Below are positions 27,235 to 36,840 of a stretch of 64,000 nucleotides of DNA, piece by piece (the stretch's first letter is position 1; each line of letters starts with the position of its first letter). The notes below the pieces were generated by a model. It did not search any database. It was not told the origin of the DNA and saw only the letters and a program-made list of their open reading frames with translations. This DNA is from Enterovibrio qingdaonensis. GTDB lineage: Bacteria; Pseudomonadota; Gammaproteobacteria; Enterobacterales; Vibrionaceae. The translations under genes were made by a program, and so were the position numbers. The stretch spans positions 1-64,000 of the forward strand of contig NZ_JAJUBB010000013.1 in the NCBI RefSeq assembly GCF_028683135.1. Direction: 5' to 3'.

Positions 27235-27936
27235 ATGACACGTAAAATTGAAAGCAAAATCGTTGCTTATAAAGTAAAGAGCAAAGACGCGGTTCAGGCA
27301 GCTCCTGTTGCGCCAGTTGAAGAAGTTCCTCAACTGGAAACCATGCATGAAGAAATGCCACGTCCAGAGATCCTGCTTGGCACTACTTACAAGCTGAAAA
27401 CGCCAGAGCACGTTTCTGAGCACTCTCTGTTCATTACTATCAACGATGTTGTACTAAACGAAGGTACTGACCACGAAGTGCGTCGTCCTTTCGAAATCTT
27501 TATCAACAGTAAGAGCCTTGAGCACTACCAGTGGATCGTTGCGCTGACTCGCATCATCTCTGCTGTTTTCCGTAAAGGCGGCGACTGCACTTTCTTGGTT
27601 GAAGAACTGCGCTCAGTGTTCGACCCGAAAGGCGGCTACTGGAACAAAGGTAAATACGTTCCTTCTCTGATTGCAGAAATTGGCAACGTGATTGAACAGC
27701 ACCTGATGAAAATCGGCATGCTGAACAACCCAGAAATGGACGAGCACCAAAAAGCATTTTTGGAAGCTAAGCGCGCTGAAAATGCAGTAAAAGAAGAGAA
27801 GAAAGAGGAAGAAGAACCAGTAAACACTGGCTTCCCGCCGAGTGCGACCCTTTGTTACAAGTGCCACAACAAAGCAGTGATCGTGAAAGACGGTTGTCAA
27901 ACCTGTCTGAACTGCGGTGATTCTAAGTGCGGTTAA
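27235..27936 (+). CDS. nrdJb: Class II ribonucleotide reductase, C-terminal subunit
   Basis: Protein of 233 residues corresponding to the detached C-terminus of class II RNR. The central part (HEVRRPFEIFINSKSLEHYQ to about residue 165) is the TSCPD-like domain. A charged KEEKKEEEE linker leads to a terminal cysteine cluster (CYKCHNKAVIVKDGCQTC and CGDSKCG) expected to bind zinc and to deliver reducing equivalents. It follows nrdJa by 66 bases and ends at a strong terminator. The two chains presumably act as one enzyme. Confidence 0.9.
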   Translation: MTRKIESKIVAYKVKSKDAVQAAPVAPVEEVPQLETMHEEMPRPEILLGTTYKLKTPEHVSEHSLFITINDVVLNEGTDHEVRRPFEIFINSKSLEHYQWIVALTRIISAVFRKGGDCTFLVEELRSVFDPKGGYWNKGKYVPSLIAEIGNVIEQHLMKIGMLNNPEMDEHQKAFLEAKRAENAVKEEKKEEEEPVNTGFPPSATLCYKCHNKAVIVKDGCQTCLNCGDSKCG

Positions 27937-27953
27937 TGCGCTAATGATTGATG

Positions 27954-27980
27954 AAAGGCTTCCGATTGGAAGCCTTTTTT
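27954..27980 (+). terminator. Terminator after nrdJb
   Basis: AAAGGCTTCC/GGAAGCCTTT stem with a GATT loop and a run of six T. Confidence 0.95.
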
Positions 27981-28116
27981 ATTTTCAGGCTAAACAGCAA
28001 AGACCGTGTGCTTTCAAGTTTCTTGGGTAACTCGCTCGCATAATATACTTGTTCAAAAATTTCGAACAAGCATTACAGATTTTTCCGCTTTTTCACCAAA
28101 GACCAAACACCTATAG

Positions 28117-28752
<636 letters not shown>

Positions 28753-28822
28753 TCATCCGACTTGATTCACCTACACCTCAAGGGTGTTAACAGTTCTTCG
28801 AACTACATTATTCACTGCTTTC

Positions 28823-28850
28823 AAGGACTTCGAATGAAGTCCTTTTTTTA
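28823..28850 (+). terminator. Terminator after azoR
   Basis: AAGGACTT/AAGTCCTT stem (28823-28830, 28837-28844) followed by seven T. Confidence 0.93.
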
Positions 28851-28979
28851 ATTTAGTTCGATCTTTGTCTCACCCTGACCTTTTCGGCATTCACTTTTCC
28901 CGCCATTTCCCGTTTTATGTTGGGTCACGAGAGCCTACGTCTCGGATCAAATGAATAAAAAGTACATCTGGAGCATTAA

Positions 28980-29456
28980 GTGATAAAGCCCAACCCGTTT
29001 AAAGGTTCTGACGCAGACCGCGCCGAAATTTGGGACATGTTAGTCGCCAAAGACATTCTCGCTTATACCAAAGCAGACTGGTCAATGGTGGAAAATGACT
29101 TTCTTGAAGACGAATTTTTTGCTGTCAACGCAGGGTTTGACAGTGACCCTGGCAATTGGAATCTGGCTTTCTCTCTCTTCGAGAATTATCGTGACTCTTG
29201 GTTAGAAGCAGCAAGAGCGAGCGTGGAAACAGAGTATGCTGAGCCGTTAGAAAGTGCAGTTCACAAACTCACCACGCTAGAGCAAATCGAAATAAAAGAT
29301 GGTAAAGCCATAGCACGCAAACAATTTAATGGCACGATTCAAGTCGTTGGTAAGGAGCCTGAAGTCCTCAATTGGCAGACTCTTTATTACCTAAAAAAGA
29401 CGCATGATGGTTGGAAAATTGTTGGCTTTACAGGCTACCTACCCTACACCGCATAA
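28980..29456 (+). CDS. Probable NTF2/SnoaL-like fold protein of unknown function
   Basis: Protein of 158 residues starting at a GTG with GGAG nine bases upstream. The N-terminal helical half (WDMLVAKDILAYTKADWSMVENDFLEDEFFAV) followed by strands and a final NWQTLYYLKKTHDGWKIVGFTGYLP is the pattern of SnoaL-like or DUF4440 cone-shaped folds, which bind small hydrophobic molecules. No catalytic residue can be assigned. It is monocistronic, ending at a bidirectional terminator. Confidence 0.65.
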   Translation: MIKPNPFKGSDADRAEIWDMLVAKDILAYTKADWSMVENDFLEDEFFAVNAGFDSDPGNWNLAFSLFENYRDSWLEAARASVETEYAEPLESAVHKLTTLEQIEIKDGKAIARKQFNGTIQVVGKEPEVLNWQTLYYLKKTHDGWKIVGFTGYLPYTA

Positions 29457-29460
29457 ACGA

Positions 29461-29485
29461 AAAAGGAGCGCACTGCGCTCCTTTT
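29461..29485. terminator. Bidirectional terminator
   Basis: Perfect ten-base arms AAAAGGAGCG/CGCTCCTTTT with a 5-nt loop between two convergent genes. Confidence 0.92.
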
Positions 29486-29533
29486 CTAAATCCAAACCGC
29501 TGAATACTGCATTCTCAGCTTGTTCAGGTATCA

Positions 29534-30886
29534 CTAAAAATCGAATTGCAGGTAAATCGTATTGTAATTACTGCCACCTTTAATTCGACCGAACTGGCTC
29601 GCTTTCTCAAATATTGCCGAGCGGTGATGCAGTGAATACCCTAACCACGCCTTATTCCATTCGGGCTTCCCGAACAGATCGCCTAGGTTTACATCGACAG
29701 ACAAATCTATGTAATTAAGTAAGTGGCTAGGTTCATAGCCTTTTTCATCCAATTCCGTCTGCTCAACATAGGTAATATGATTTACGTAGGATAGGCCTTC
29801 TGCAACACCTACTCGCCACTTTGTTGGCCAATCAATGGTGTAGTACGCTTTAATCGCCATAACGATTTCAGCACTGGATGATTGCACCTCGGACTGCCAA
29901 TGCCAGACAATCCCGGGCGTTAAATAAATATCCAACGGGATCCCAAAAAGCTTGTCGCTTAGCGGGTGACCATAAAACACAGATGTCAGTTGGTTGTTGT
30001 ACGGGTCTTTTTCCACATCACCAGCGATGATTTCCCCAATGTTTGAGGGGGTTGCCCAGCCATGCGCCACTCTTACATATGGACGCGTGGATATTTCCCT
30101 TCTTCCTGTTACCCTGTTGTCGTTAAAGAAACCAAAGCCTGCAAACACTTCACCTTCCCAGCTTTCGCTAATCGTTGGGGAATGTCTGACGTTGGAGTCA
30201 AAATAGGTCGCATATGCGCCACCGAGTAGATACAAATTGGAATAGACATGGTATCGACCACTGAAACCAGCTTTAACATCAACGCCCGCTCCTAACCGAA
30301 CACCTTCATCGCGATATTCGGACAAACCGTAATAGAAGCTATTAAAATCGGCATCTTTATAGATTGCTGAAATAGTCGCATTCAGGTCAAAACTGTCCCC
30401 CTGAATATTTTTACCCAGCGTAGCAACACCATGAAGTCGATAGTCTTTATCTGAAAGAAGGTCTAAATCCGAATACCAGCCTTCCCCCCATTGCTTTTTC
30501 AATTGAAAGCCAAAGTCGCCCGTATCACCACCGATATCGTTTTGAACTTCTCGGGGTAAATCTATAAATCTCATGCGAAGAATCGTATTCAGTCGCCAGT
30601 CACCCTGCTCCCACAGTCTCAAGCCACCTTCAATACCATGAATAAAGAACGCTTCATCTTCATAAAACATCATGGGTACAAAGCTTTGAACATTTTGACT
30701 GCCGCCTTCCGTATAAGGAATGGAGGCTGATCGCATCGTCGCTGCAATACCCCAGTTTTCACTGTGTTTTTTTCTTAGCTCAGAAAGAGTGGTAGCACCT
30801 GACTCTGTCAGGTCAGTGTCTGCCATTGCGGGTCCTGACAATACACACGCCGCAGCCAGCGAAGCAGCAAGCAAATTCGCCTTCAT
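29534..30886 (-). CDS. MipA/OmpV-family outer membrane protein
   Basis: Predicted outer membrane beta-barrel of about 450 residues. The ATG at 30886 gives a good signal peptide (MKANLLAASLAAACVLSGPAMA); the upstream start at 31006 would bury it. Alternating hydrophobic strands run throughout, and the protein ends in the typical barrel signature YLQFDF. Motifs such as WRVGVAEGLSYVNHITYVEQTEL match the MipA/OmpV family, though this form is longer than E. coli MipA (248). A role in envelope scaffolding or solute passage is only inferred. Confidence 0.75.
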   Translation of the reverse strand: MKANLLAASLAAACVLSGPAMADTDLTESGATTLSELRKKHSENWGIAATMRSASIPYTEGGSQNVQSFVPMMFYEDEAFFIHGIEGGLRLWEQGDWRLNTILRMRFIDLPREVQNDIGGDTGDFGFQLKKQWGEGWYSDLDLLSDKDYRLHGVATLGKNIQGDSFDLNATISAIYKDADFNSFYYGLSEYRDEGVRLGAGVDVKAGFSGRYHVYSNLYLLGGAYATYFDSNVRHSPTISESWEGEVFAGFGFFNDNRVTGRREISTRPYVRVAHGWATPSNIGEIIAGDVEKDPYNNQLTSVFYGHPLSDKLFGIPLDIYLTPGIVWHWQSEVQSSSAEIVMAIKAYYTIDWPTKWRVGVAEGLSYVNHITYVEQTELDEKGYEPSHLLNYIDLSVDVNLGDLFGKPEWNKAWLGYSLHHRSAIFEKASQFGRIKGGSNYNTIYLQFDF

Positions 30887-30990
30887 GAAAGTGTCCATTT
30901 GTAATAATTTTAATTGGGGAATTATATTCGGTTCTAACAGAGCATAGACGAAACCAGCATAAGAAAAGACACAACTTAGGTGTAAACAAG

Positions 30991-31020
30991 GCCAGCGATT
31001 AACCAAATCGCTGGCTCTTT
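30991..31020 (-). terminator. Hairpin after the dioxygenase gene
   Basis: Perfect ten-base arms GCCAGCGATT/AATCGCTGGC with a 5-nt loop; the minus-strand tail (CTTGTTT) is only moderately T-rich. Confidence 0.7.
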
Positions 31021-31023
31021 ATG

Positions 31024-31659
31024 CTAATGCTCGCGAGCGGTAAGAACAAAGAGGTCGATATGCCCTTTTTCATTTGGATTTAGCGCGCGAATAGGATTGG
31101 CATTGTGCCAAACCGCATGGTCATCCAGTAGCGCAACTTCACCCTCATTCATGGCTAACGAAAAGAAAGGTTGTTCTGATTTGTCTTTATAGACGAGTAT
31201 TTCACCGCCTTGTACATTGTCACGTCCAATAGCCGCGATTGCGATGTGGTCAAACCCATCTTGGTGCACCCCTTCAGGTGACACGGGAGTGACATCATCA
31301 AGGGTAATCACGCGCATTTGGTGAATCTCAATATCTTGGTGGTCTTCAAGCTCATTGTTGTCTTTAAACAACTGGCAAAGTTCGTACAAGCCTTCGGAAG
31401 AAATCACTGAATCAGGAAGCTCCTCAAAGTCTCTTACTATGCCACCTTGGTGGTGATTGATGGATTCAGTTTGCATGAATGTATGGTGGGGTCTTTGTCG
31501 CACTGCGCCATCGTGACAGCGTACGATGGAATAGCGTCTCAACCGATATTGACCGTCTGCATAGGGGGTGGTTGGCAGCGTTTCAAATGTCGGTTCTAGT
31601 TCCTTTACAGCCTGGTCGCTGATATGACAAAGCTGCATAAGGTAATCTGGATGGTACAT
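31024..31659 (-). CDS. 2OG-Fe(II) dioxygenase family protein
   Basis: Protein of 211 residues matching the 2OG-Fe dioxygenase family that includes the L-isoleucine 4-hydroxylase IDO. The iron ligands are visible as HxD in VHQDGFD (about residues 145-150) and the distal His in VWHNANPI (about 187); the C-terminal part HIDLFVLTAR carries a strand typical of the double-stranded beta-helix. RRYSIVRCHDG near the N-terminus is also family-typical. It probably hydroxylates a free amino acid; which one is unknown. Confidence 0.8.
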   Translation of the reverse strand: MYHPDYLMQLCHISDQAVKELEPTFETLPTTPYADGQYRLRRYSIVRCHDGAVRQRPHHTFMQTESINHHQGGIVRDFEELPDSVISSEGLYELCQLFKDNNELEDHQDIEIHQMRVITLDDVTPVSPEGVHQDGFDHIAIAAIGRDNVQGGEILVYKDKSEQPFFSLAMNEGEVALLDDHAVWHNANPIRALNPNEKGHIDLFVLTAREH

Positions 31660-31986
31660 GGTAAGTCCTCCATATTGGCCTTATATTGGTCACTCTTGGG
31701 TAAAAAGCACCAACTACAGTTATCACTATCAGTTAACGACATTCCTGCAAAAATCTCAAACTCCTACAGTCTGTAAATTCAATCAAGCGACCTAAAACAA
31801 CGTTAATCACCACAAATCTACCGTTTTACAGATATATATTTTTGAATATTTGATCTATGCCAAATCTCAAAACGCCAGTATGAGAGGTCAAGCTCGAACA
31901 TAAGTCTTTCATTCAGCTAACATTCATCCACCACCAGTAGTATTAAACTTGTGGATACTCCCCAGACAAAACCATGAGGTAGCTAA
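31660..31986. other. Divergent intergenic region (327 bases)
   Basis: AT-rich spacer that must contain the promoters of the dioxygenase (minus) and the RelA/SpoT-fold gene (plus). A GAGGTAGCTA ribosome site precedes the plus-strand ATG. No RNA gene or strong palindrome was recognised. Confidence 0.5.
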
Positions 31987-32757
31987 ATGGGAAGAATGTT
32001 TAAGGCGCTGATTATCGTACCAATTCTGGTAATTCGCATTCCTGCTCATGCTGATCCTGTTGATGTGAAACCATCGACCAATTGCCAGAGCATTTACTAT
32101 CAGCAACCTGAAGCAACACAACAAGCCGCCCTAACTGAGCTGATGAGCATTTCATCCTTTCGCGCTCAACATCTCCAACAACCCTACTCAGATTTAAGCG
32201 AACTCTATGACGTTGCACCTAACGCGCAGGCGGAGCTAGAAACCTTAGCGTCAAACATTGCAGCAAACGTCAACGGCACTGTTCTGACCCCTGGCATTAA
32301 AGGCAAACAACGCGCAACGGAAAAAGTAGCGGGAGAGCTCAACGGCGATGCGTCAAAGCTCACTGACATCGTTCGTGTGACCATTGAGACCGATTCTATT
32401 GCCGACCTAAACCGAGCATTCGATAAACTTGCTTCAGCGACCAAAACACAGGAAGTGATTAATCGATTCCAAACGCCTCGCCCTTCCGGCTACCGAGACG
32501 TTAAAGTACTCGTTACCCTGCCAGAAACAGACCTTGTTGCTGAGGTACAATTACACCTTAAAGCAATCTCTGCCATCAAAAATGGTGAAGAACACAAAAT
32601 TTATGAACAAATACAGGGTATTGAGCGTCTTGCAAGTTTACAAAAACGCGATTTGACAGAGTGGGAGTTCGCCAAAATTGAAAAATTAAGAAGCCAATCA
32701 CGCGCACTTTATGATGAAGCTTGGCGAGACTATCACCCTCTAGAAATGGCGGTATAG
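31987..32757 (+). CDS. Exported RelA/SpoT-fold protein
   Basis: Protein of 256 residues with a signal peptide (MGRMFK, hydrophobic ALIIVPILVIRI, cleavage after AHA at 20-22). The mature part shows the RelA/SpoT nucleotidyltransferase pattern: GIKGKQRATEK (103-113) as the basic substrate loop, LTDIVRVTIE (125-134) for the metal-binding Asp127, RPSGYRDVK (165-173) for the nucleotide-stacking Tyr169, and AEVQLHLK (185-192) with Glu186. A Gly usually found in DxxGxR is replaced. A classical cytoplasmic alarmone role does not fit an exported protein; it may be a secreted toxin or effector, or a periplasmic enzyme. No immunity gene is evident next to it. Confidence 0.7.
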   Translation: MGRMFKALIIVPILVIRIPAHADPVDVKPSTNCQSIYYQQPEATQQAALTELMSISSFRAQHLQQPYSDLSELYDVAPNAQAELETLASNIAANVNGTVLTPGIKGKQRATEKVAGELNGDASKLTDIVRVTIETDSIADLNRAFDKLASATKTQEVINRFQTPRPSGYRDVKVLVTLPETDLVAEVQLHLKAISAIKNGEEHKIYEQIQGIERLASLQKRDLTEWEFAKIEKLRSQSRALYDEAWRDYHPLEMAV

Positions 32758-32767
32758 TCGACAGATG

Positions 32768-32790
32768 GGGCGGTTAAGCCGCCCTTTCTT
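32768..32790 (+). terminator. Terminator after the RelA/SpoT-fold gene
   Basis: GGGCGG/CCGCCC stem with a TTAAG loop followed by TTTCTT; the loop also carries the stop codon of the convergent amidotransferase gene. Confidence 0.75.
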
Positions 32791-33556
32791 CCAATATAAA
32801 CTGCTTTATTTCCACACTTTCACCCACTAACTCCACCAAGCTTTGAGAGGGAATCGCCTGCCAACCTTGGCGTTCCATTTCGTAAGGCTCCGATGCCAAT
32901 ACAACGCCGCCATCAACTTTTTTCACGAACATTGTGGGAGGCGGACCGAAAGATGCGTAGCGTACCCCCCAAAATTGTAATCCGTTACTGATGCATAACG
33001 AGGCTTTGAAAGGGTCTTGAATGCCTTTGGCGCGAATAGCCAATTCAATATCCGTAAACACATGTTTAAGTGCAGAACAGGGTTCGTGCTCTAACCCATG
33101 CTGTAACAACAGAAGGAAAATAAGTTCGCTGTCTGTTGTCCCTGTGCGCCTTAAGTAATATTTTTCGTCTAGCTGACGCTCAAGAGCGAAGCGAACCGCT
33201 TCGAATTCCGGAATTTGCCCATTGTGCATGAACAGCCAGTTTTCAACGTTAAAAGGATGACAGTTTTCTCTCGAGGTATTGGTTCCTGTCGACGCCCTTA
33301 CATGAGCCATAAACCGATGAGACTTGGTGTGTTCTGCAATGGATCTGAGGTTTGCATCAGACCAAGCAGGTAACACTTCGCGATAAAGTGCTGGCGTACC
33401 TTTTTCCCCATACCACGCGGCACCAAACCCATCAGCATTCACCGCAGTAACCGCTTTTGTTGCTTCCATACTTTGCAGCACTAACGAATGATTTGGCCGC
33501 AACAACATATCATCAAGAAAACAGGGTTTACCTTGATACGCTAACCATCGACACAT
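32774..33556 (-). CDS. Class II glutamine amidotransferase (EgtC/YafJ-like)
   Basis: N-terminal-nucleophile glutaminase of 260 residues. MCRWLAYQG places the catalytic Cys at position 2 after Met removal. NADGFGAAWYG, FMAHVRAST and CHPFNVENWLFMHNGQIPEF are the glutamine-binding and oxyanion motifs of GATase class II. No synthase domain is attached, as in EgtC and YafJ. No ergothioneine genes are next to it, so the acceptor reaction is unknown. Confidence 0.85.
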   Translation of the reverse strand: MCRWLAYQGKPCFLDDMLLRPNHSLVLQSMEATKAVTAVNADGFGAAWYGEKGTPALYREVLPAWSDANLRSIAEHTKSHRFMAHVRASTGTNTSRENCHPFNVENWLFMHNGQIPEFEAVRFALERQLDEKYYLRRTGTTDSELIFLLLLQHGLEHEPCSALKHVFTDIELAIRAKGIQDPFKASLCISNGLQFWGVRYASFGPPPTMFVKKVDGGVVLASEPYEMERQGWQAIPSQSLVELVGESVEIKQFILEERAA

Positions 33557-33645
33557 TTCTACCTCCCTTCCTGCGTTACCTACAGTATGAGACAGAAAAC
33601 CATTTTTACCGTATCGAGTTAAACCATTCTGCTACAACAAACCGA

Positions 33646-34836
33646 TCAGCCGGGGTGCCCATCAGCGCGCGCTTTCAAAAGCATCGGACCAAACCGAAGT
33701 ACAAATGCACCAAACGCAATACTCCAACCTACCGCTGCAATTACCACCCACTCGTTTATGTATGCGGGGAACAAAATCGGTCCTGCAACGCGAATAACGG
33801 TTGCGACGAGTAACGAAACAAAACCAAAAGCAAAACTGGGTTGTTGGTATATCGCGCGCCCAGTATGACCTAAAGTGACGCGCACAATCATTGCGAGGAT
33901 AACACCACCAAGTGCCCCCATTGCGATGAGATGTATTAAGGTATGAGAAGCCCAAGCATTGGAGATAAACGCGGCTTTCAGAAGCAAACCCAAAGGCAAT
34001 GCAAAGTAGAATAAATGTAAGCTCCAAACCAAGGGTTCAGATCGTGATTTCAAGCCATTCCAGCGGTATAAACGCACCATCTGTGCCCCACCACAAACCG
34101 CCATCACTGCGCTAATCAGCCAAGTATTTACTAACGGAAAGAAACTTAGAATCGCCAATAAGATCAACGGAAAACTTGCCAATACTTCGAGCCAGATTAT
34201 CGGCTTGGGTTGTTCAATTCCATAACGCTTTGCTGTGAAAAACGGGATAACACGCCCACCCATGATAGATATAAGCAACATGAACCACCAAAGCATTGCT
34301 TGCCAAAGCGCATTTGCACTAAAAGGAGGCATACCCTTAACCGTGGCATAGCTGGCGAGGTTAGCGATTAGTGCGACGAGTAACATTGGGATAAAGAATA
34401 AGTTTCTCCAACGTTTCGTAATAATCACTCGATAGCCGACTTCTAGCCCAACAACCAATAAGAAAGCTGCATCAACGAGAGCTATCAACGCCAAAGGGGC
34501 GTCTGTCCAAAACAACACTCTTGGTACAATCCATAAGCTCACGATAAATAATAGGCGTGCTCCTGACGTACCTTTTACCCCCGTCCAGGTTTGAACTGCA
34601 GTCAAAAGAAAACCAGCAACAACCGCAATCGCGACACCAAACAGCATTTCATGGGCATGCCACCAGATCGCAGGGACTTGGAGTGATAAGCCTGCTTGTC
34701 CTTGCGAAAACATCCAGCTCCACAGACAAATGGATAACACCGCATAAAGGCCAGCAAGCAGAAACAAAGGGCGAAAACCTAACCTCAACACAGGTGTAAT
34801 TTTTTCTTCTTGCGCCCTGTCTACGATGTTTATCAT
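33646..34836 (-). CDS. nnrS: NnrS family membrane protein (nitric-oxide stress)
   Basis: Integral membrane protein of 396 residues with about twelve hydrophobic segments. The NnrS signatures LGFRPLFLLAG near the N-terminus, IWWHAHEMLFGVA (residues 57-69) and MIVRVTLGHTGR (about 312-323) contain the conserved histidines thought to bind haem and copper. The family protects cells from nitric oxide, apparently by preventing loss of cellular iron to dinitrosyl complexes. It is a single gene behind an excellent NsrR-type operator. Confidence 0.93.
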   Translation of the reverse strand: MINIVDRAQEEKITPVLRLGFRPLFLLAGLYAVLSICLWSWMFSQGQAGLSLQVPAIWWHAHEMLFGVAIAVVAGFLLTAVQTWTGVKGTSGARLLFIVSLWIVPRVLFWTDAPLALIALVDAAFLLVVGLEVGYRVIITKRWRNLFFIPMLLVALIANLASYATVKGMPPFSANALWQAMLWWFMLLISIMGGRVIPFFTAKRYGIEQPKPIIWLEVLASFPLILLAILSFFPLVNTWLISAVMAVCGGAQMVRLYRWNGLKSRSEPLVWSLHLFYFALPLGLLLKAAFISNAWASHTLIHLIAMGALGGVILAMIVRVTLGHTGRAIYQQPSFAFGFVSLLVATVIRVAGPILFPAYINEWVVIAAVGWSIAFGAFVLRFGPMLLKARADGHPG

Positions 34837-34855
34837 GGGGTTGCCTCTTTAAAAC

Positions 34856-34886
34856 TTTAAACATGCATATATATTACATGTTTAAA
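34856..34886. promoter_or_regulatory. NsrR-type operator of nnrS
   Basis: Perfect ten-base inverted arms TTTAAACATG and CATGTTTAAA separated by 11 bases. ATGCAT-like steps near the centre match the NsrR motif, and it is 20 bases upstream of nnrS. NsrR is a nitric-oxide-sensing repressor of nnrS in Vibrio and relatives. Confidence 0.85.
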
Positions 34887-34933
34887 ATTAATATAAAAGC
34901 CCCATCTCGAATCAACGGTCCCTTCCTCAATTG

Positions 34934-35875
34934 TTACACCATGGATTTTGGATCAAGCGCATCTTGCAATGCGTCACCTAAGAAATTGAATGCCATCACT
35001 GTCAGCAGAATGGCGATACCAGGATAAATAGCTAGGCCCGGAGATTGCCAAATAACGTCTTGCGCGTTTTGCAGCATATTTCCCCAAGATGGCATGGGTG
35101 GCTGAATACCCAACCCTAAAAATGACAAGGCACTTTCCAACAATATCACGCCACCCACCGCCATCGTCGTGGCTATGATCACTGGCGACAGTACGTTAGG
35201 CAAAATGTGCTTTCGAATAACTCGCCAAGGCGACGCGCCATAACCAATAGCCGCTTTCACGTAATCACGCTCGCGAACTGAAAGCGTACCTGAACGCACA
35301 AGCCTCGCCGTCGCAGGCCAGCCGAACAGCGCAACGATAACAATGATTCGAATAAAACTCGCATTTTCACCTTGCACCCAACTTTGTGGTAATCCCATTT
35401 TGCTTAAATCTACCGCCGCGAGAACGATCATCAGCGGCAGAGTTGGAAGTGACAAGGTAAAGTCCGCAATACGCATTAACAATGCGTCTGCCTTACCGCC
35501 AAAGTATCCTGCGCAAGCACCAATCAACGTACCAAGGACTGCTGTCGCAAATGCCGCCACGGTGCCGACAGCGAGGGAGATTTGCCCTCCGTATAGCAAG
35601 CGAAGAAACACATCACGCCCTAACTCATCGGTCCCCAACCAATACTGACTTCCTGCAGGCTCTAACCTCACGAAAAAATCCACAGCGAAGGGATCGTGAC
35701 CAAACCACGCAGCGAGGAGGGGCGCACTCAAACAAAGTATCGCGAGGACTAAAATAAAGATGCCACTGACGAGGCCAGCTTTATGCCGACAAAATCGCTT
35801 CCAGACCAAATACCAAGGAGAAAAATGGGGAGGTAATGACTGCGTTGTTTTAGTCAAAGGAGAAGCTTTACTCAA
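34934..35875 (-). CDS. Peptide/opine ABC transporter permease (DppC/OppC type)
   Basis: Inner-membrane permease of 313 residues with an N-terminal OppC-type cytoplasmic leader and six membrane segments. YWLGTDELGRDVFLRLLYG (about 76-94) is the hallmark of OppC/DppC proteins, and a coupling-helix region YGASPWRVIRKHILPN meets the ATPases. It is the last gene of a five-gene minus-strand operon and overlaps the preceding permease stop region by four bases (ATGA). It ends about 100 bases from nnrS. Confidence 0.92.
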   Translation of the reverse strand: MSKASPLTKTTQSLPPHFSPWYLVWKRFCRHKAGLVSGIFILVLAILCLSAPLLAAWFGHDPFAVDFFVRLEPAGSQYWLGTDELGRDVFLRLLYGGQISLAVGTVAAFATAVLGTLIGACAGYFGGKADALLMRIADFTLSLPTLPLMIVLAAVDLSKMGLPQSWVQGENASFIRIIVIVALFGWPATARLVRSGTLSVRERDYVKAAIGYGASPWRVIRKHILPNVLSPVIIATTMAVGGVILLESALSFLGLGIQPPMPSWGNMLQNAQDVIWQSPGLAIYPGIAILLTVMAFNFLGDALQDALDPKSMV

Positions 35876-36840
35876 GATGACGCTCCTTTGATAAGGCTGA
35901 TACGCGGATCAAGTTTTGCGTAGACAATATCCGCGAGAAAATTCCCCATAAGAGCTGTGAATGTGATAACCATTAAGCCCAACAGCGCGAGGTTATAGTC
36001 ATTGCCCATGATGGCATCAAATATCAATTTTCCCATTCCCGGCCATGCAAACACAGTTTCAGTAATCAATGCCCCAGAAAGCAGAAAACCAATATCTAAA
36101 GCAATGATTGTTACCAACGGGATCATCGCATTTCGCAATGCATGCTTAAATATCACCCGCGTTTTTGAAGCACCTTTTGCTTCTGCAGTGCGAATGTAAT
36201 CTTGCCTAAGCACTTCCAACATGGTTCCCCGAACAAAACGCGAGTGGCTGGCAACACTCAATATAGTGAGAGAAGTGACGGGCAGAATGAGGTGTGTTAA
36301 TTGGACCAAGAACCCTCCGCCTTCCGCTTCACCCGTGCCACCAGCAGGAAGCCAACCTAAGGTGACTGAAAATACCAAAATCAACATAAGTGCCAGCCAA
36401 AATGCAGGTGTTGAGAAGCCCACAAACGCGCTAAAACTGATCAGATAGTCAACCCATGTTCGGTGTTTCAATGCGGCAAATACACCGACGGGAATGGCAA
36501 TTAACAAAGAAAGAATGGTCGCCAATCCGACCAACTTTACGGTGTTCCAAACGGCTGGTAGCAAAACATCTTCTGCAGGTTTGTAATACAGTCTTGAATA
36601 ACCGAAATCACCTTGAACAGCGGCAAGTAACCATTGCCAATAACGATCTATCAAAGGCTGATCGAGACCCTGCAATGCCTTTAGACGAGCAACGTCTTCC
36701 GACGTCATATTGGGGTCCGAGGTTGCCATCAGATCGATTGGATCACCAGGCATCAATCCAATAAGGGCGTAAGAGGCAAACGACACCAGAAAAAGCACCA
36801 AAAAGCTTTGTAATGCCCTGCCAAGTAGATACGGTGTCAT
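35872..36840 (-). CDS. Peptide/opine ABC transporter permease (DppB/OppB type)
   Basis: Permease of 322 residues. The N-terminal MTPYLLGRALQSFLVLFLVSF segment and GLMPGDPIDLM are typical of DppB/OppB, and EAKGASKTRVIFKHALRNA is the ATPase-contact loop. Six membrane segments are predicted. It overlaps the upstream ATPase stop and the downstream permease start by four bases each, indicating coupled translation. Confidence 0.92.
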   Translation of the reverse strand: MTPYLLGRALQSFLVLFLVSFASYALIGLMPGDPIDLMATSDPNMTSEDVARLKALQGLDQPLIDRYWQWLLAAVQGDFGYSRLYYKPAEDVLLPAVWNTVKLVGLATILSLLIAIPVGVFAALKHRTWVDYLISFSAFVGFSTPAFWLALMLILVFSVTLGWLPAGGTGEAEGGGFLVQLTHLILPVTSLTILSVASHSRFVRGTMLEVLRQDYIRTAEAKGASKTRVIFKHALRNAMIPLVTIIALDIGFLLSGALITETVFAWPGMGKLIFDAIMGNDYNLALLGLMVITFTALMGNFLADIVYAKLDPRISLIKGASS

